A stretch of DNA of 64,000 nucleotides, taken from positions 62,001 through 126,000 of the forward strand of contig CACNDI010000002.1 in NCBI GenBank assembly GCA_902619165.1, written 5' to 3'. Of this stretch, positions 29,284 through 36,948 are shown piece after piece. Below the pieces are notes generated by a model, which was given only the letters and a program-made list of their open reading frames with translations, was not told where the DNA came from and searched no databases. Position 1 is the stretch's first letter; every line of letters begins with the position of its first letter. The DNA comes from an uncultured Alphaproteobacteria bacterium. Lineage in GTDB: Bacteria; Pseudomonadota; Alphaproteobacteria; Rhodobacterales; Rhodobacteraceae. The position numbers and the translations under genes were made by a program.

Positions 29284-30966
29284 CTAAAACATCAATGCTT
29301 GGTTATCAGGTATCACATTCATTAAGGGGCCAGTTCTCTCTATTAATTTTTTAACCATGGGTACGACAGTGCAACTTGCATATCTACATGGCTCTTGTAA
29401 AAGATTATTCTCTGGTTCATCTAAAAAAGCTGCAATAACAAACCTTGGCTCTTGGATTGGAAATAAGCCAACAAAATTTGCAACTACCTTGTCTTTTTGA
29501 TACCCTTTTTTTTCTATAGAAATTTTTTCTGCTGTGCCTGTTTTTCCACCAATTCGATAATATTTACTTCCCAAAATTCTTGCAGTACCTCTTTGGTCGG
29601 TAACTACTGCTTCTAATAATTTTAGCATTTCATCAGAAGTCGTTTTCTTTAAAACTCTAGAACCAGATTGGCTGTTATGGTTTTTTTTCAAGATAGTAGG
29701 CTCTATATTGAAACCTCCATTCCCCAAGATTGCATAGGCTTTAGCTAAATGTAAGAGTGAAACCGACATACCATATCCATAGGATACAGTTGCCAAGGTT
29801 ATGTCATGCCAATTTTTTGGCAAAATAGGCCGTGTTGTATTTGCCTCTCTTAATTCCATGCGCACAGGCTCCAAAAGCCCTAGTTTAGAGAAAATTTCTT
29901 TCAATCCTTTTTCTCCAACCATTAAAGCGAGCTTCGCAGATCCTACGTTTGATGATCTCACAATTATCTCATAGATAGAACTCTCGCTGTTAAATTTATA
30001 CTTATCTTCAATTGTTCTAGAGTTTATTTTAAATGCTCTCGTATCAATTAGGGAATCTAGGGTAAATAGATCTTTTTCCAAACCCTGAGCAACTGAGAAT
30101 ATTTTAAAAGTTGATCCCATCTCATAGACCCCTTGAACAACCCTGTTAAAATAAATACTAGAATCCCTATCTGTTCCAAGCACTCCTCTTTCTTTATTAG
30201 CATTGAAGTCTGGTGAGGAAGCTAAAGCGACAATTTCACCATTATGAATATTCATCATAACAACGCCTCCGGCTTTGGCTCCCATTCTTTTTTGCCATTC
30301 TTTCAAAACATTTTCAACTTCCGCTTGGACTGGAAGATCTAAAGATAAATGAATGGAATTATTCTTTACTTTAGATGAGTTTTTTATCGCTAATTTATTT
30401 TCAAAAGCTCTCTCAACACCAGAAATTCCTGAGATTTCAGCATAGTTGACATCAAACTCATTTACTTTGGTGTAGCCAATTACATGCGACGCTAACTTTC
30501 CATAGGGATAGAAACGATACTCTCTTTTACCAAAATAAATCCCTGGTTGACCGAGATCAAGAAGCGCTTTTTCTTGCCTTGGTGAAACTATACTTTTCAA
30601 CCAAAAAAACTTTCGACCATCATTTAATTTATTTAATAATATAGCTTCATTCAAGTCAGGAAATATACCTTTTAATCGTTTAGCAACAAGTGACTTTTTC
30701 TGGATTTCATCTGGCCGGATGTAGGCAGAAGCTCCCTCAAGGCTGGTTGCTAAAATATTTCCATTTCTGTCCGCAATATTTAATCTGGAATATATTTCTT
30801 CCCTCTCAGTATAACTGATATTTTTCTTATTTTCCTTCGATGCCAGAAATGCTATCTTCCCGCTGATCAAAGAAAAACCTGCTAATACCATCAAACTAAA
30901 TAGGATTAGCCTTGATCGAGTTCTGGGATGCTCTGTGAAAAGTTTTACTTTATTACTACTCTTCAT
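29284..30966 (-). CDS. ftsI: Septal peptidoglycan transpeptidase FtsI (PBP3)
   Basis: Class B penicillin-binding protein that cross-links septal peptidoglycan. One N-terminal membrane anchor (about residues 19-40), a dimerisation domain, and the transpeptidase domain follow. Active-site motifs are S-T-F-K (G-S-T-F-K-I-F), S-S-N (R-S-S-N-V-G-S) and K-T-G-T-A. Length 560 aa. ATG at 30966 lies inside the 3' end of ftsL (11-base overlap). Confidence 0.95.
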   Translation of the reverse strand: MKSSNKVKLFTEHPRTRSRLILFSLMVLAGFSLISGKIAFLASKENKKNISYTEREEIYSRLNIADRNGNILATSLEGASAYIRPDEIQKKSLVAKRLKGIFPDLNEAILLNKLNDGRKFFWLKSIVSPRQEKALLDLGQPGIYFGKREYRFYPYGKLASHVIGYTKVNEFDVNYAEISGISGVERAFENKLAIKNSSKVKNNSIHLSLDLPVQAEVENVLKEWQKRMGAKAGGVVMMNIHNGEIVALASSPDFNANKERGVLGTDRDSSIYFNRVVQGVYEMGSTFKIFSVAQGLEKDLFTLDSLIDTRAFKINSRTIEDKYKFNSESSIYEIIVRSSNVGSAKLALMVGEKGLKEIFSKLGLLEPVRMELREANTTRPILPKNWHDITLATVSYGYGMSVSLLHLAKAYAILGNGGFNIEPTILKKNHNSQSGSRVLKKTTSDEMLKLLEAVVTDQRGTARILGSKYYRIGGKTGTAEKISIEKKGYQKDKVVANFVGLFPIQEPRFVIAAFLDEPENNLLQEPCRYASCTVVPMVKKLIERTGPLMNVIPDNQALMF

Positions 30967-31309
30967 GCGTAATTCCAGTAAGCCGTTTATCTACTAATGC
31001 CGTTGATTCATTTTCACTGGATTGACCTCGATATATGTCAGAAAATGAAATGAAATCATCTGGGTTGATTGGAGTTAATCTTAACTCCGAGAAATAATAC
31101 TCAGTCAGTTTTCTTAAACGATCGGGACGATTTAAATGAGCCCATTCTGCATTCAAGATTTTGAAATGTTTATTTGCCGAGAGAATAGATTTTTCAAGCT
31201 CTTTTACTCTCTGATAAGCAGCTCGACTGTCATAGTTTATTTTATACGCCCACAAACCCAGGGCAAAAGTACTTCCTATGAGAGTTCCAATTAAAAGAAA
31301 CCTCAACAT
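30956..31309 (-). CDS. ftsL: Cell division protein FtsL
   Basis: Small bitopic divisome protein that activates FtsWI together with FtsB and FtsQ. I set the start at ATG 31309, one base after the rsmH stop, giving 117 aa. The open frame extends upstream to 31444 inside rsmH, but that part is not FtsL-like. After a short N-terminus there is one membrane helix (about residues 3-22), a coiled-coil segment, and L-N-A-E-W-A-H-L-N-R-P-D-R-L, a stretch well conserved in alphaproteobacterial FtsL. Confidence 0.88.
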   Translation of the reverse strand: MLRFLLIGTLIGSTFALGLWAYKINYDSRAAYQRVKELEKSILSANKHFKILNAEWAHLNRPDRLRKLTEYYFSELRLTPINPDDFISFSDIYRGQSSENESTALVDKRLTGITHEE

Positions 31310-31310
31310 T

Positions 31311-32285
31311 TCATATACCCAACTCGATCTGTGGAAATTCCATTGTTGCAAAAAATCTTGATGGGCTATCTGATACTTTTTTATAAACTCTAAGTTTTGC
31401 AGATCTTGCTCTTTTATTTCTATGGAGTTCTTCAATAGTAGCAACCACCGGCTTTTTATTTACAGGTAAAAGGGATGGAGAAGTTTTAGAGGTTGGTGGA
31501 CTATACCTGTTTGTCGAAGAAGCTTTTCCCGACATTATTTTGCCAAAATCTTTTACGATCTTATCCTCAAGGCTATGAAAAGTCACTACGGCTATAATTC
31601 CTCCCTTTCTTAATATTTTTTCGGCGAAGACCAAAGCTTTTGTTAAATCCTTTAATTCATTGTTCACAGCAATTCTAATTGCTTGGAAAGTTTTTGTGGC
31701 AGGATCCTTTTTAAAGTTTTTTGGGACTATAGCTCTTATAATCTCTGCTAATTCAAGTGTAGTCTTTATTTTCCTTTTATTTCTTTCTTTAACAATTTTA
31801 TTTGCAATTTTTCTTGCTTTTCTTTCTTGCCCATAAAAGAAAATCAAATCAGCTAAAGTAGCCTCTGAACAAAGATTTATTATGTCGGAGGCAGTTGGAC
31901 CAGGTTGATTGCCCATTCTCATATCAAGAGGGCCACTTTCCTTGAATGAAAATCCCCTTAGAGGATTATCTAAATGCATTGATGAAACACCAAGATCTAA
32001 AACAACTCCACAGATATCATCTCTACAAGTAATATCATTATTTTTCTGCATATCTGCAAAGTTTTGATTGTAAAAATTTATCATATCTCCATATTCATTT
32101 TGTATGTTCTTGAGGAACACTTTTGTCGCAGAATCCTTATCGATTGCTAAAACTTTTCCAGCACCATTTTGAAGCAAAGCTCTAGTATAACCCCCAGCTC
32201 CAAATGTGCCATCAATCCAACAACCAGTAATTGGTGCGACTAAACTTATAAAATCGTTAAGTAAAACCGGTTCATGTTTTTGCAA
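31311..32285 (-). CDS. rsmH: 16S rRNA (cytosine1402-N4)-methyltransferase
   Basis: SAM-dependent methyltransferase (MraW) that modifies C1402 in the ribosomal P site. Motifs: H-E-P-V-L-L at the N-terminus, W-I-D-G-T-F-G-A-G-G-Y-T-R-A-L as the SAM loop, D-L-G-V-S-S-M-H-L-D, and V-V-T-F-H-S-L-E-D near residue 235. Length 324 aa. The start is TTG at 32285 with GGGAAG three bases upstream; no in-frame ATG is available. Confidence 0.95.
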   Translation of the reverse strand: MQKHEPVLLNDFISLVAPITGCWIDGTFGAGGYTRALLQNGAGKVLAIDKDSATKVFLKNIQNEYGDMINFYNQNFADMQKNNDITCRDDICGVVLDLGVSSMHLDNPLRGFSFKESGPLDMRMGNQPGPTASDIINLCSEATLADLIFFYGQERKARKIANKIVKERNKRKIKTTLELAEIIRAIVPKNFKKDPATKTFQAIRIAVNNELKDLTKALVFAEKILRKGGIIAVVTFHSLEDKIVKDFGKIMSGKASSTNRYSPPTSKTSPSLLPVNKKPVVATIEELHRNKRARSAKLRVYKKVSDSPSRFFATMEFPQIELGI

Positions 32286-32309
32286 TATCTTCCCAATCTC
32301 CCAAAACTA

Positions 32310-32807
32310 TTAATCTTGCAATTGATCTAATTTCAAAAAAGGGTTTTCATCTTCTGATAAGTTCTCAAATGATGAGTCCAAGGCGTTAAGTTCATTTTGA
32401 TAGTTTTTTGGTTCCCAAATTTGAAACTTTTCACCCATACCTGCAAATATTGCTTCATCCCCAATACCAATTTTCTCTTTAAGTCGGTGAGATAGCACAA
32501 TTCGCCCTGTTTCATCTAGCTGCATATATGTAGATTGGGTATTTATAAACCGCTCAAGCATTTCTCTGTCTTTTGAAAACCTCGGTAGTTTACTAATAAG
32601 TTTGTCAACTTTGCTAATCGAGTTAATAGTATAACCTTCCAAACAATTACCTCTCACGCCTCCATATACAATTACGAAGTTTGGGGAAGATCCTCTACTA
32701 AAGTCCGGATCACCCTCTTCAAGAACACGGCGAAAGGCCGCAGGGACTGAGACACGACCTTTAGCATCTACCTTATGTAATGACTCACCTCTAAATCGCC
32801 TTATCAA
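32310..32807 (-). CDS. mraZ: Transcriptional regulator MraZ
   Basis: AbrB-like DNA-binding protein that in other bacteria represses the promoter of its own dcw operon. Two MraZ half-domains are visible: F-R-G-E-S-L-H-K-V-D-A-K-G-R-V-S-V-P-A at the N-terminus, and Q-L-D-E-T-G-R-I-V-L-S in the second half. Length 165 aa. The start is TTG at 32807 with a strong GGGGAG ribosome site seven bases upstream, and it overlaps the stop of a small upstream ORF as TTGA. Candidate operator repeats lie about 150 bp upstream. Confidence 0.95.
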   Translation of the reverse strand: MIRRFRGESLHKVDAKGRVSVPAAFRRVLEEGDPDFSRGSSPNFVIVYGGVRGNCLEGYTINSISKVDKLISKLPRFSKDREMLERFINTQSTYMQLDETGRIVLSHRLKEKIGIGDEAIFAGMGEKFQIWEPKNYQNELNALDSSFENLSEDENPFLKLDQLQD

Positions 32808-32932
32808 TAAAAATCTCCCCAGAGGCCTGATTCACTATCTGTCGTAGTATTATTGTTATCAAGCTGTTGTTGGTTTGGTGCAGACGCGATGCCTGTATAA
32901 ACCTGCTTATTTTCCTTGGGAATTTTCCTCAT
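32804..32932 (-). CDS. Candidate 42-aa leader ORF coupled to mraZ
   Basis: ATG at 32932 opens a 42-codon frame closing at TGA 32806-32804, which overlaps the mraZ TTG (32807-32805). An in-frame TAA lies two codons before the ATG, so the start is fixed. The product begins M-R-K-I-P-K-E-N-K-Q, has a polar Gln/Asn/Thr middle, and ends G-L-W-G-D-F-Y. I know no family for it. The mraZ ribosome site falls in its W-G-D codons. No clear ribosome site precedes its own ATG, and the start lies in the loop of an 11-bp inverted repeat. It may be a regulatory leader peptide or a fortuitous frame. Confidence 0.4.
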   Translation of the reverse strand: MRKIPKENKQVYTGIASAPNQQQLDNNNTTTDSESGLWGDFY

Positions 32933-32950
32933 TTTTTAAATCGCGTCTGC
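32880..32950 (-). promoter_or_regulatory. 11-bp perfect inverted repeat in mraZ leader
   Basis: Arm gcagacgcgat (32880-32890) is the exact reverse complement of atcgcgtctgc (32940-32950), with 49 bases between. Both arms are GC-rich in an AT-rich region. In the mRNA of the - strand this would fold as a stem-loop whose loop holds the ATG of the 42-aa leader ORF; one arm lies just before the ATG and the other covers codons 15-18. Alternatively the arms are paired protein-binding sites. Confidence 0.6.
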
Positions 32951-32956
32951 CATCTT

Positions 32957-32996
32957 ATGGGATATCATGGAATTTTATGGAAATCAATGGAAAATT
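32957..32996. promoter_or_regulatory. Four tandem 10-bp repeats, candidate MraZ operator
   Basis: On the + strand the units atgggatatc, atggaatttt, atggaaatca and atggaaaatt follow each other with a strict 10-bp period. The shared core TGGRA every 10 bp matches the design of known MraZ operators (TGGGN repeats with 5-base spacers in E. coli). The site lies upstream of mraZ where the dcw promoter should be. Only the unit nearest mraZ is a perfect TGGGA, and the core is on the strand opposite to mraZ transcription. MraZ binding is inferred. Confidence 0.55.
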
Positions 32997-33005
32997 TTTT
33001 TATTT

Positions 33006-33360
33006 GTGCGGATGATTTGTAAGCCGGATCCTGTAAACACTTTGTGTTTGGTGACCATTCATCTCGACCTATTGTTACCAATAAGTTCTAGCGACCAACC
33101 CGGACTCTGTCTGGAATAACCGAGCTATGCTCACGAGTCCCTATTAGGTCTTGCTCCTGGTGGGGCTTGCCATGCCTTCTTTGTTACCAAAAAAGCGGTG
33201 AGCTCTTACCTCACCTTTTCACCCTTACCTAATAATTAGGCGGTATATTTTCTGTGGCGCTTTCCCTCAAGTTACCTTGGCCAGCTGTTAGCTGGCACCA
33301 TCTTCCATGGAGTCCGGACTTTCCTCAGCTTTTAGGCTGCAGCCACCCAACCATCCGCAC
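33006..33360 (-). ncRNA. rnpB: RNase P RNA, bacterial class A
   Basis: Catalytic RNA that matures tRNA 5' ends. On the - strand the 5' part contains the universally conserved g-a-g-g-a-a-a-g-t-c-c-g-g-a-c segment (around 33311-33327) and the 3' part contains c-a-g-a-c-a-g-a-g-t-c-c-g-g and g-g-a-t-c-c-g-g-c-t-t-a. The ends gtgcggatg and catccgcac are exact complements and form the P1 helix, which fixes the limits to within a few bases. Length is about 355 nt. It lies between the pseudouridine synthase gene and the mraZ operator, only about ten bases from the operator repeats, with no T-run terminator in between. Confidence 0.93.
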
Positions 33361-33391
33361 TGAAAGCAATTACAGCAAAAAAAAACCAATT

Positions 33392-34129
33392 TCAATCAAT
33401 TTCAGTCCAGAAATTTTTTAAAACAGTGAAATCCTCTAGCTTTAATTTTTTTGACTCTCCGGTTTGTAAATTATCTAATTTAAATGGTCCAAACGTATTC
33501 CTTATCAGTCTCACTACAGTTAGGTTGAAACTGGCTAATATTTTTCTGATTTCTCTATTTTTACCCTCGATTAAGACCATTTCAATCCATGAATATGATT
33601 TTTTACTCTCTAAAATTCTTGCAACTATCGGTTTGTAGGTTAACCCCTCCAATGACACACCTCTTTCTATCTCGGTTAAATTTGAACTCGTTAAGTGGCC
33701 CCTTATTTTTACTTTATAAACCCTTTCAAATTTGTTTTTTGGTAATTCAAGATATCTTTTCAATTCTCCATTGTTAGTCAAAACCATCAAACCTTCAGAG
33801 TTATAATCCAGCCGACCTATAATCATCAGGTGTTGTAATCTACTATCAATTAGGTCAAATATGGTCTTTCTACCCAGTGCATCTTTTGACGTACTTAAGT
33901 AACCTCGTGGTTTATGAAGCACATGTAAACTTGTAGAGATTAACTGATTTACAATTATGCCGTCTAATTTTAACAAGTCTTTTTCAGTACAATTTCTCCA
34001 AGGCTCGACTACAGTCTTTCCATTTAAAGTTACCCTTCCGTCTAGGATTAATTTTTCAGCCTCTCTTCTTGATGCCAAGCCAGCCTTGGCCAGACGTCTA
34101 GATATTCTTATCTCACTTTTAATTGACAT
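33392..34129 (-). CDS. rluB: RluB/RsuA-type rRNA pseudouridine synthase
   Basis: Pseudouridine synthase of the RsuA/RluB/E/F group acting on rRNA. An N-terminal S4 RNA-binding domain (R-L-A-K-A-G-L-A-S-R-R-E-A-E, residues 12-25) is followed by the catalytic domain with H-K-P-R-G-Y and the active Asp in G-R-L-D-Y-N-S-E-G-L. The C-terminal E-G-K-N-R-E-I-R-K motif is also present. At 245 aa with an S4 domain it best fits RluB (23S U2605), but RsuA or RluE/F-like specificity cannot be excluded. It is divergent from tadA with 52 bases between. Confidence 0.85.
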   Translation of the reverse strand: MSIKSEIRISRRLAKAGLASRREAEKLILDGRVTLNGKTVVEPWRNCTEKDLLKLDGIIVNQLISTSLHVLHKPRGYLSTSKDALGRKTIFDLIDSRLQHLMIIGRLDYNSEGLMVLTNNGELKRYLELPKNKFERVYKVKIRGHLTSSNLTEIERGVSLEGLTYKPIVARILESKKSYSWIEMVLIEGKNREIRKILASFNLTVVRLIRNTFGPFKLDNLQTGESKKLKLEDFTVLKNFWTEID

Positions 34130-34181
34130 AATTACAAATTAAACATACATCGATATAAAAATCCTCATCTCTATACATGTT

Positions 34182-34658
34182 ATGATAAAAGACGAAAATA
34201 TGGAATTAGCAATCAAAGAAGCAAAAAACGCTGCTCAAAGGAATGAAATACCTGTAGGAGCAATAATCAAAGAAGCTTCAGGAGAAATAATTGCAATAGA
34301 AAGCAATAAAACGATAGAATTATGCGACCCCACGGCCCACGCAGAAATAAATGCAATAAGAACAGCCTGCATGGCACGTAAAGACCTTTATTTATCTGAT
34401 TGCACTATGTATGTAACTCTTGAACCATGTTCGATGTGTTTAGCCGCTATAGTTAATTCAAGGCTTAAGAAGTTAATATATGGGCTACCGTCTCCTAAAT
34501 ATGGTGCTTTCAGTTCAAATCATTCAACTTGTCAAAACATAGAAAGAGCTGTTAAAAATACTGAAGTTTATGGTGGGTTTTACCAACGAGAGATCTCACA
34601 AATAATGAAAGAATTTTTTGAAGTTAGAAGGGTAAGGTTCAATGGAAATAGATACTGA
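34182..34658 (+). CDS. tadA: tRNA-specific adenosine deaminase
   Basis: Deaminates A34 to inosine in the wobble position of tRNA-Arg(ACG). Zinc-binding H-A-E (T-A-H-A-E-I-N-A) and P-C-S-M-C (E-P-C-S-M-C-L-A) motifs define the cytidine-deaminase-like fold, and the 158-residue length fits TadA. The start is ATG 34182; a second ATG at 34200 is possible. The 3' end overlaps gatC by 17 bases. Confidence 0.93.
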   Translation: MIKDENMELAIKEAKNAAQRNEIPVGAIIKEASGEIIAIESNKTIELCDPTAHAEINAIRTACMARKDLYLSDCTMYVTLEPCSMCLAAIVNSRLKKLIYGLPSPKYGAFSSNHSTCQNIERAVKNTEVYGGFYQREISQIMKEFFEVRRVRFNGNRY

Positions 34659-34929
34659 AACAGTGGTAAAAATCGCAAGACTCTCTCGAATAAAGATCAA
34701 TGAAGGCGAGTCAGTTGACATCCAAAAGGACCTCAACAGAATTGTGGAATTTGTAAGAAAACTAGGTGAGATTGATATTGACGGAATCGATGAGTTCAAC
34801 TTTGGCAAAACAAAAATAGAGGATATGAGAAAAGATAGCGTTACAATTTATGACAATACCGATGACATACTTAAAAATACGAAAAATAAAAATCAAGATT
34901 TCTTTACCGTTCCGAAAATAGTGGAATGA
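34642..34929 (+). CDS. gatC: Aspartyl/glutamyl-tRNA amidotransferase subunit C
   Basis: Small (95 aa) subunit that stabilises GatA and links it to GatB. Typical pattern: V-V-K-I-A-R-L-S-R-I at the N-terminus, a helix ending F-V-R-K-L-G-E-I-D-I-D-G-I, and the C-terminal D-F-F-T-V-P-K-I-V-E. ATG 34642 has AAGG four bases upstream and lies within the end of tadA. It overlaps gatA by four bases (ATGA). Confidence 0.93.
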   Translation: MEIDTETVVKIARLSRIKINEGESVDIQKDLNRIVEFVRKLGEIDIDGIDEFNFGKTKIEDMRKDSVTIYDNTDDILKNTKNKNQDFFTVPKIVE

Positions 34930-36419
34930 ACGAAGTGGAACTAACACAACTTGGCATAAAAGATTCAAGAGACTTACTGAATAAAAAGGAAATAAGTGCG
35001 ACGGAGCTTACTAACGCTTATATCCAAAACATAGAAGAGAGCTCTAAACTGAATGCATTTATTGAAAAAACTTTTGACAAAGCTTTGATGCAAGCCTCAA
35101 AGGCTGACAAAATCATAGGCACTGACTCCCAAAAATCTCTATGTGGAATACCTCTTGGTATAAAAGATTTGTTTTGCTGTAAAAATGTTAAGACACAGGC
35201 CGCATCAGATATTTTGGAAAACTTCATACCACCTTATGAAAGTACAGTTACACAGAAACTTTGGAACGAACAGGCTATAATGTTAGGCAAACTTAACATG
35301 GATGAATTTGCCATGGGTTCATCAAATGAAACTTCAACCTACGGGCCGGTGATTAACCCTTGGAAATCCACTGGCTCACATGATTCTCTAACACCGGGAG
35401 GTTCTTCAGGAGGTTCTTCAGCTGCTGTAGCTGCCAACCTATGTACTGGAGCGACAGGCACTGATACTGGAGGATCTATTCGTCAACCTGCATCCTTTAC
35501 TGGGACAGTTGGGCTAAAACCAACCTATGGTAGATGCTCAAGATGGGGAATCATAGCCTTTGCGTCTTCTTTTGATCAAGCCGGACCTATTACTAAGAAC
35601 GTGACGGATAGTGCAATAATGTTGAAAGCTATGTCAGGTTTTGATCCTCTAGACAGCACTTCGGCAAAGATTGATGTCCCGGATTATGAGCAGGCATTAG
35701 GGAAGGATATAAAGGGATTACGTGTAGGACTTGCTAAAGAGTATGGTCTCCAAAATGGTGACTCAGAAGCAAACAGGAAATTGGAAGAAGCTATAAAAAT
35801 ATTAAAGAATATGGGAGCGGAAATAGTTGAGGTGTCATTGCCACATACCGAATTTGCTTTGCCTACATATTACGTTTTAGCGCCCGCTGAAGCATCATCA
35901 AACCTTGCGAGATATGATGGCGTGAGATATGGGCACCGAGCCAAACTTGATACAAATGACTCAATTTTAGAGCTTTATGAGAAAACTAGATCAGAGGGTT
36001 TTGGGACGGAGGTTAAAAGACGAATTTTGATAGGAACATATGTGCTCTCTTCTGGTTATTATGATGCTTACTATAAAAGAGCACAAAAAGTCAGAAGTTT
36101 AATCAAGAATGATTTTGACGAAGTTTTTAAAAAAGTTGATATAATATTAACACCAACAACGCCTAGTTCCGCCTTTCCTTTAGGCTCAAAAGGTACACAA
36201 GATCCCGTCGAAATGTATATGAACGATATATTTACTGTACCTGCCAATCTTGCTGGTCTCCCAGCCCTGAGCTTGCCAGTAGGATTAGACGAACTTGGGC
36301 TCCCACTTGGAGTGCAACTGATTGGTAATAATTGGCAAGAACCATTGCTTTTAAATACTGCATTCAATCTTGAAAATACATTAGCGTTTGAAAACAATCC
36401 AAAAAAATGGTGGGCATAA
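34926..36419 (+). CDS. gatA: Aspartyl/glutamyl-tRNA amidotransferase subunit A
   Basis: Glutaminase subunit that supplies ammonia to GatB. Amidase-signature family: Lys in P-L-G-I-K-D-L-F, the G-G-S-S-G-G-S-S-A-A-V-A-A motif and T-D-T-G-G-S-I-R-Q-P-A with the nucleophile Ser. These form the Ser-cisSer-Lys triad. Length 497 aa is normal. ATG 34926 is coupled to gatC, and its stop is coupled to the next lipoprotein gene as TAATG. Confidence 0.96.
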   Translation: MNEVELTQLGIKDSRDLLNKKEISATELTNAYIQNIEESSKLNAFIEKTFDKALMQASKADKIIGTDSQKSLCGIPLGIKDLFCCKNVKTQAASDILENFIPPYESTVTQKLWNEQAIMLGKLNMDEFAMGSSNETSTYGPVINPWKSTGSHDSLTPGGSSGGSSAAVAANLCTGATGTDTGGSIRQPASFTGTVGLKPTYGRCSRWGIIAFASSFDQAGPITKNVTDSAIMLKAMSGFDPLDSTSAKIDVPDYEQALGKDIKGLRVGLAKEYGLQNGDSEANRKLEEAIKILKNMGAEIVEVSLPHTEFALPTYYVLAPAEASSNLARYDGVRYGHRAKLDTNDSILELYEKTRSEGFGTEVKRRILIGTYVLSSGYYDAYYKRAQKVRSLIKNDFDEVFKKVDIILTPTTPSSAFPLGSKGTQDPVEMYMNDIFTVPANLAGLPALSLPVGLDELGLPLGVQLIGNNWQEPLLLNTAFNLENTLAFENNPKKWWA

Positions 36420-36934
36420 TGGCCAGGCTTATCTACTTTTTGTGTAGTTTGTTACTTTTTGGCTGTCAAACAGACATTTCCAGTAAAGATCAAGTAGTGA
36501 TAGGAAACTCTGATTTAAAAACTAGCGACGGGGTCTTAGATCTCTCTCAATTTTCTCAAGAACAGCAAAAAGTTGAAAGAGAGCAAGCAGCTAAGCGTCG
36601 AGAGGAGCTAAAAGCAGGGAGAGTGGTTTTAGAAGCAACCCATAAAGAAAAAATAAAGCGCCAATCGGTAAATTTAGCAGTTTTTGCCCGAAGCGTGTCC
36701 AACAAATTAGGCGAAAAAATTTATTACCGAAATTTTATTAGTAGTGGTGCTGGCTCAGGCTGTAAAAAATTCTCTAATAAAAACTCCGCACAAATTTTCT
36801 TCCTTGAAAATGGAGGGCCAAAAAACGACTTTTATAATATGGATGTCGATGGTGATGGATTTGCCTGCAAATGGGATCCAGCAATTTATAGAAAGATTGC
36901 GCGTATAAATAAAGATAACGAGCCAAAAAATTAA
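36419..36934 (+). CDS. Small lipoprotein with C-terminal Excalibur-like calcium-binding domain
   Basis: The N-terminus M-A-R-L-I-Y-F-L-C-S-L-L-L-F-G-C is a short lipoprotein signal with the acylated Cys at residue 16. A charged linker rich in Glu, Gln and Lys follows. The last 50 residues hold C-K-K-F, then a helix, then D-V-D-G-D-G-F-A-C, the Excalibur pattern (DxDxDGxxCE) with two cysteines likely to pair. I prefer the ATG at 36419, coupled to the gatA stop (TAATG); an in-frame ATG at 36407 lies inside gatA. Function is unknown; a calcium-binding envelope protein is a structural inference. It is 14 bases upstream of pyrD. Confidence 0.72.
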   Translation: MARLIYFLCSLLLFGCQTDISSKDQVVIGNSDLKTSDGVLDLSQFSQEQQKVEREQAAKRREELKAGRVVLEATHKEKIKRQSVNLAVFARSVSNKLGEKIYYRNFISSGAGSGCKKFSNKNSAQIFFLENGGPKNDFYNMDVDGDGFACKWDPAIYRKIARINKDNEPKN

Positions 36935-36948
36935 AACATTATCCTAAA

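Noticed and set aside
31310-31444. Longer start for ftsL
   Set aside because: The upstream part overlaps the conserved end of rsmH and is not FtsL-like; the ATG at 31309 gives the normal length.
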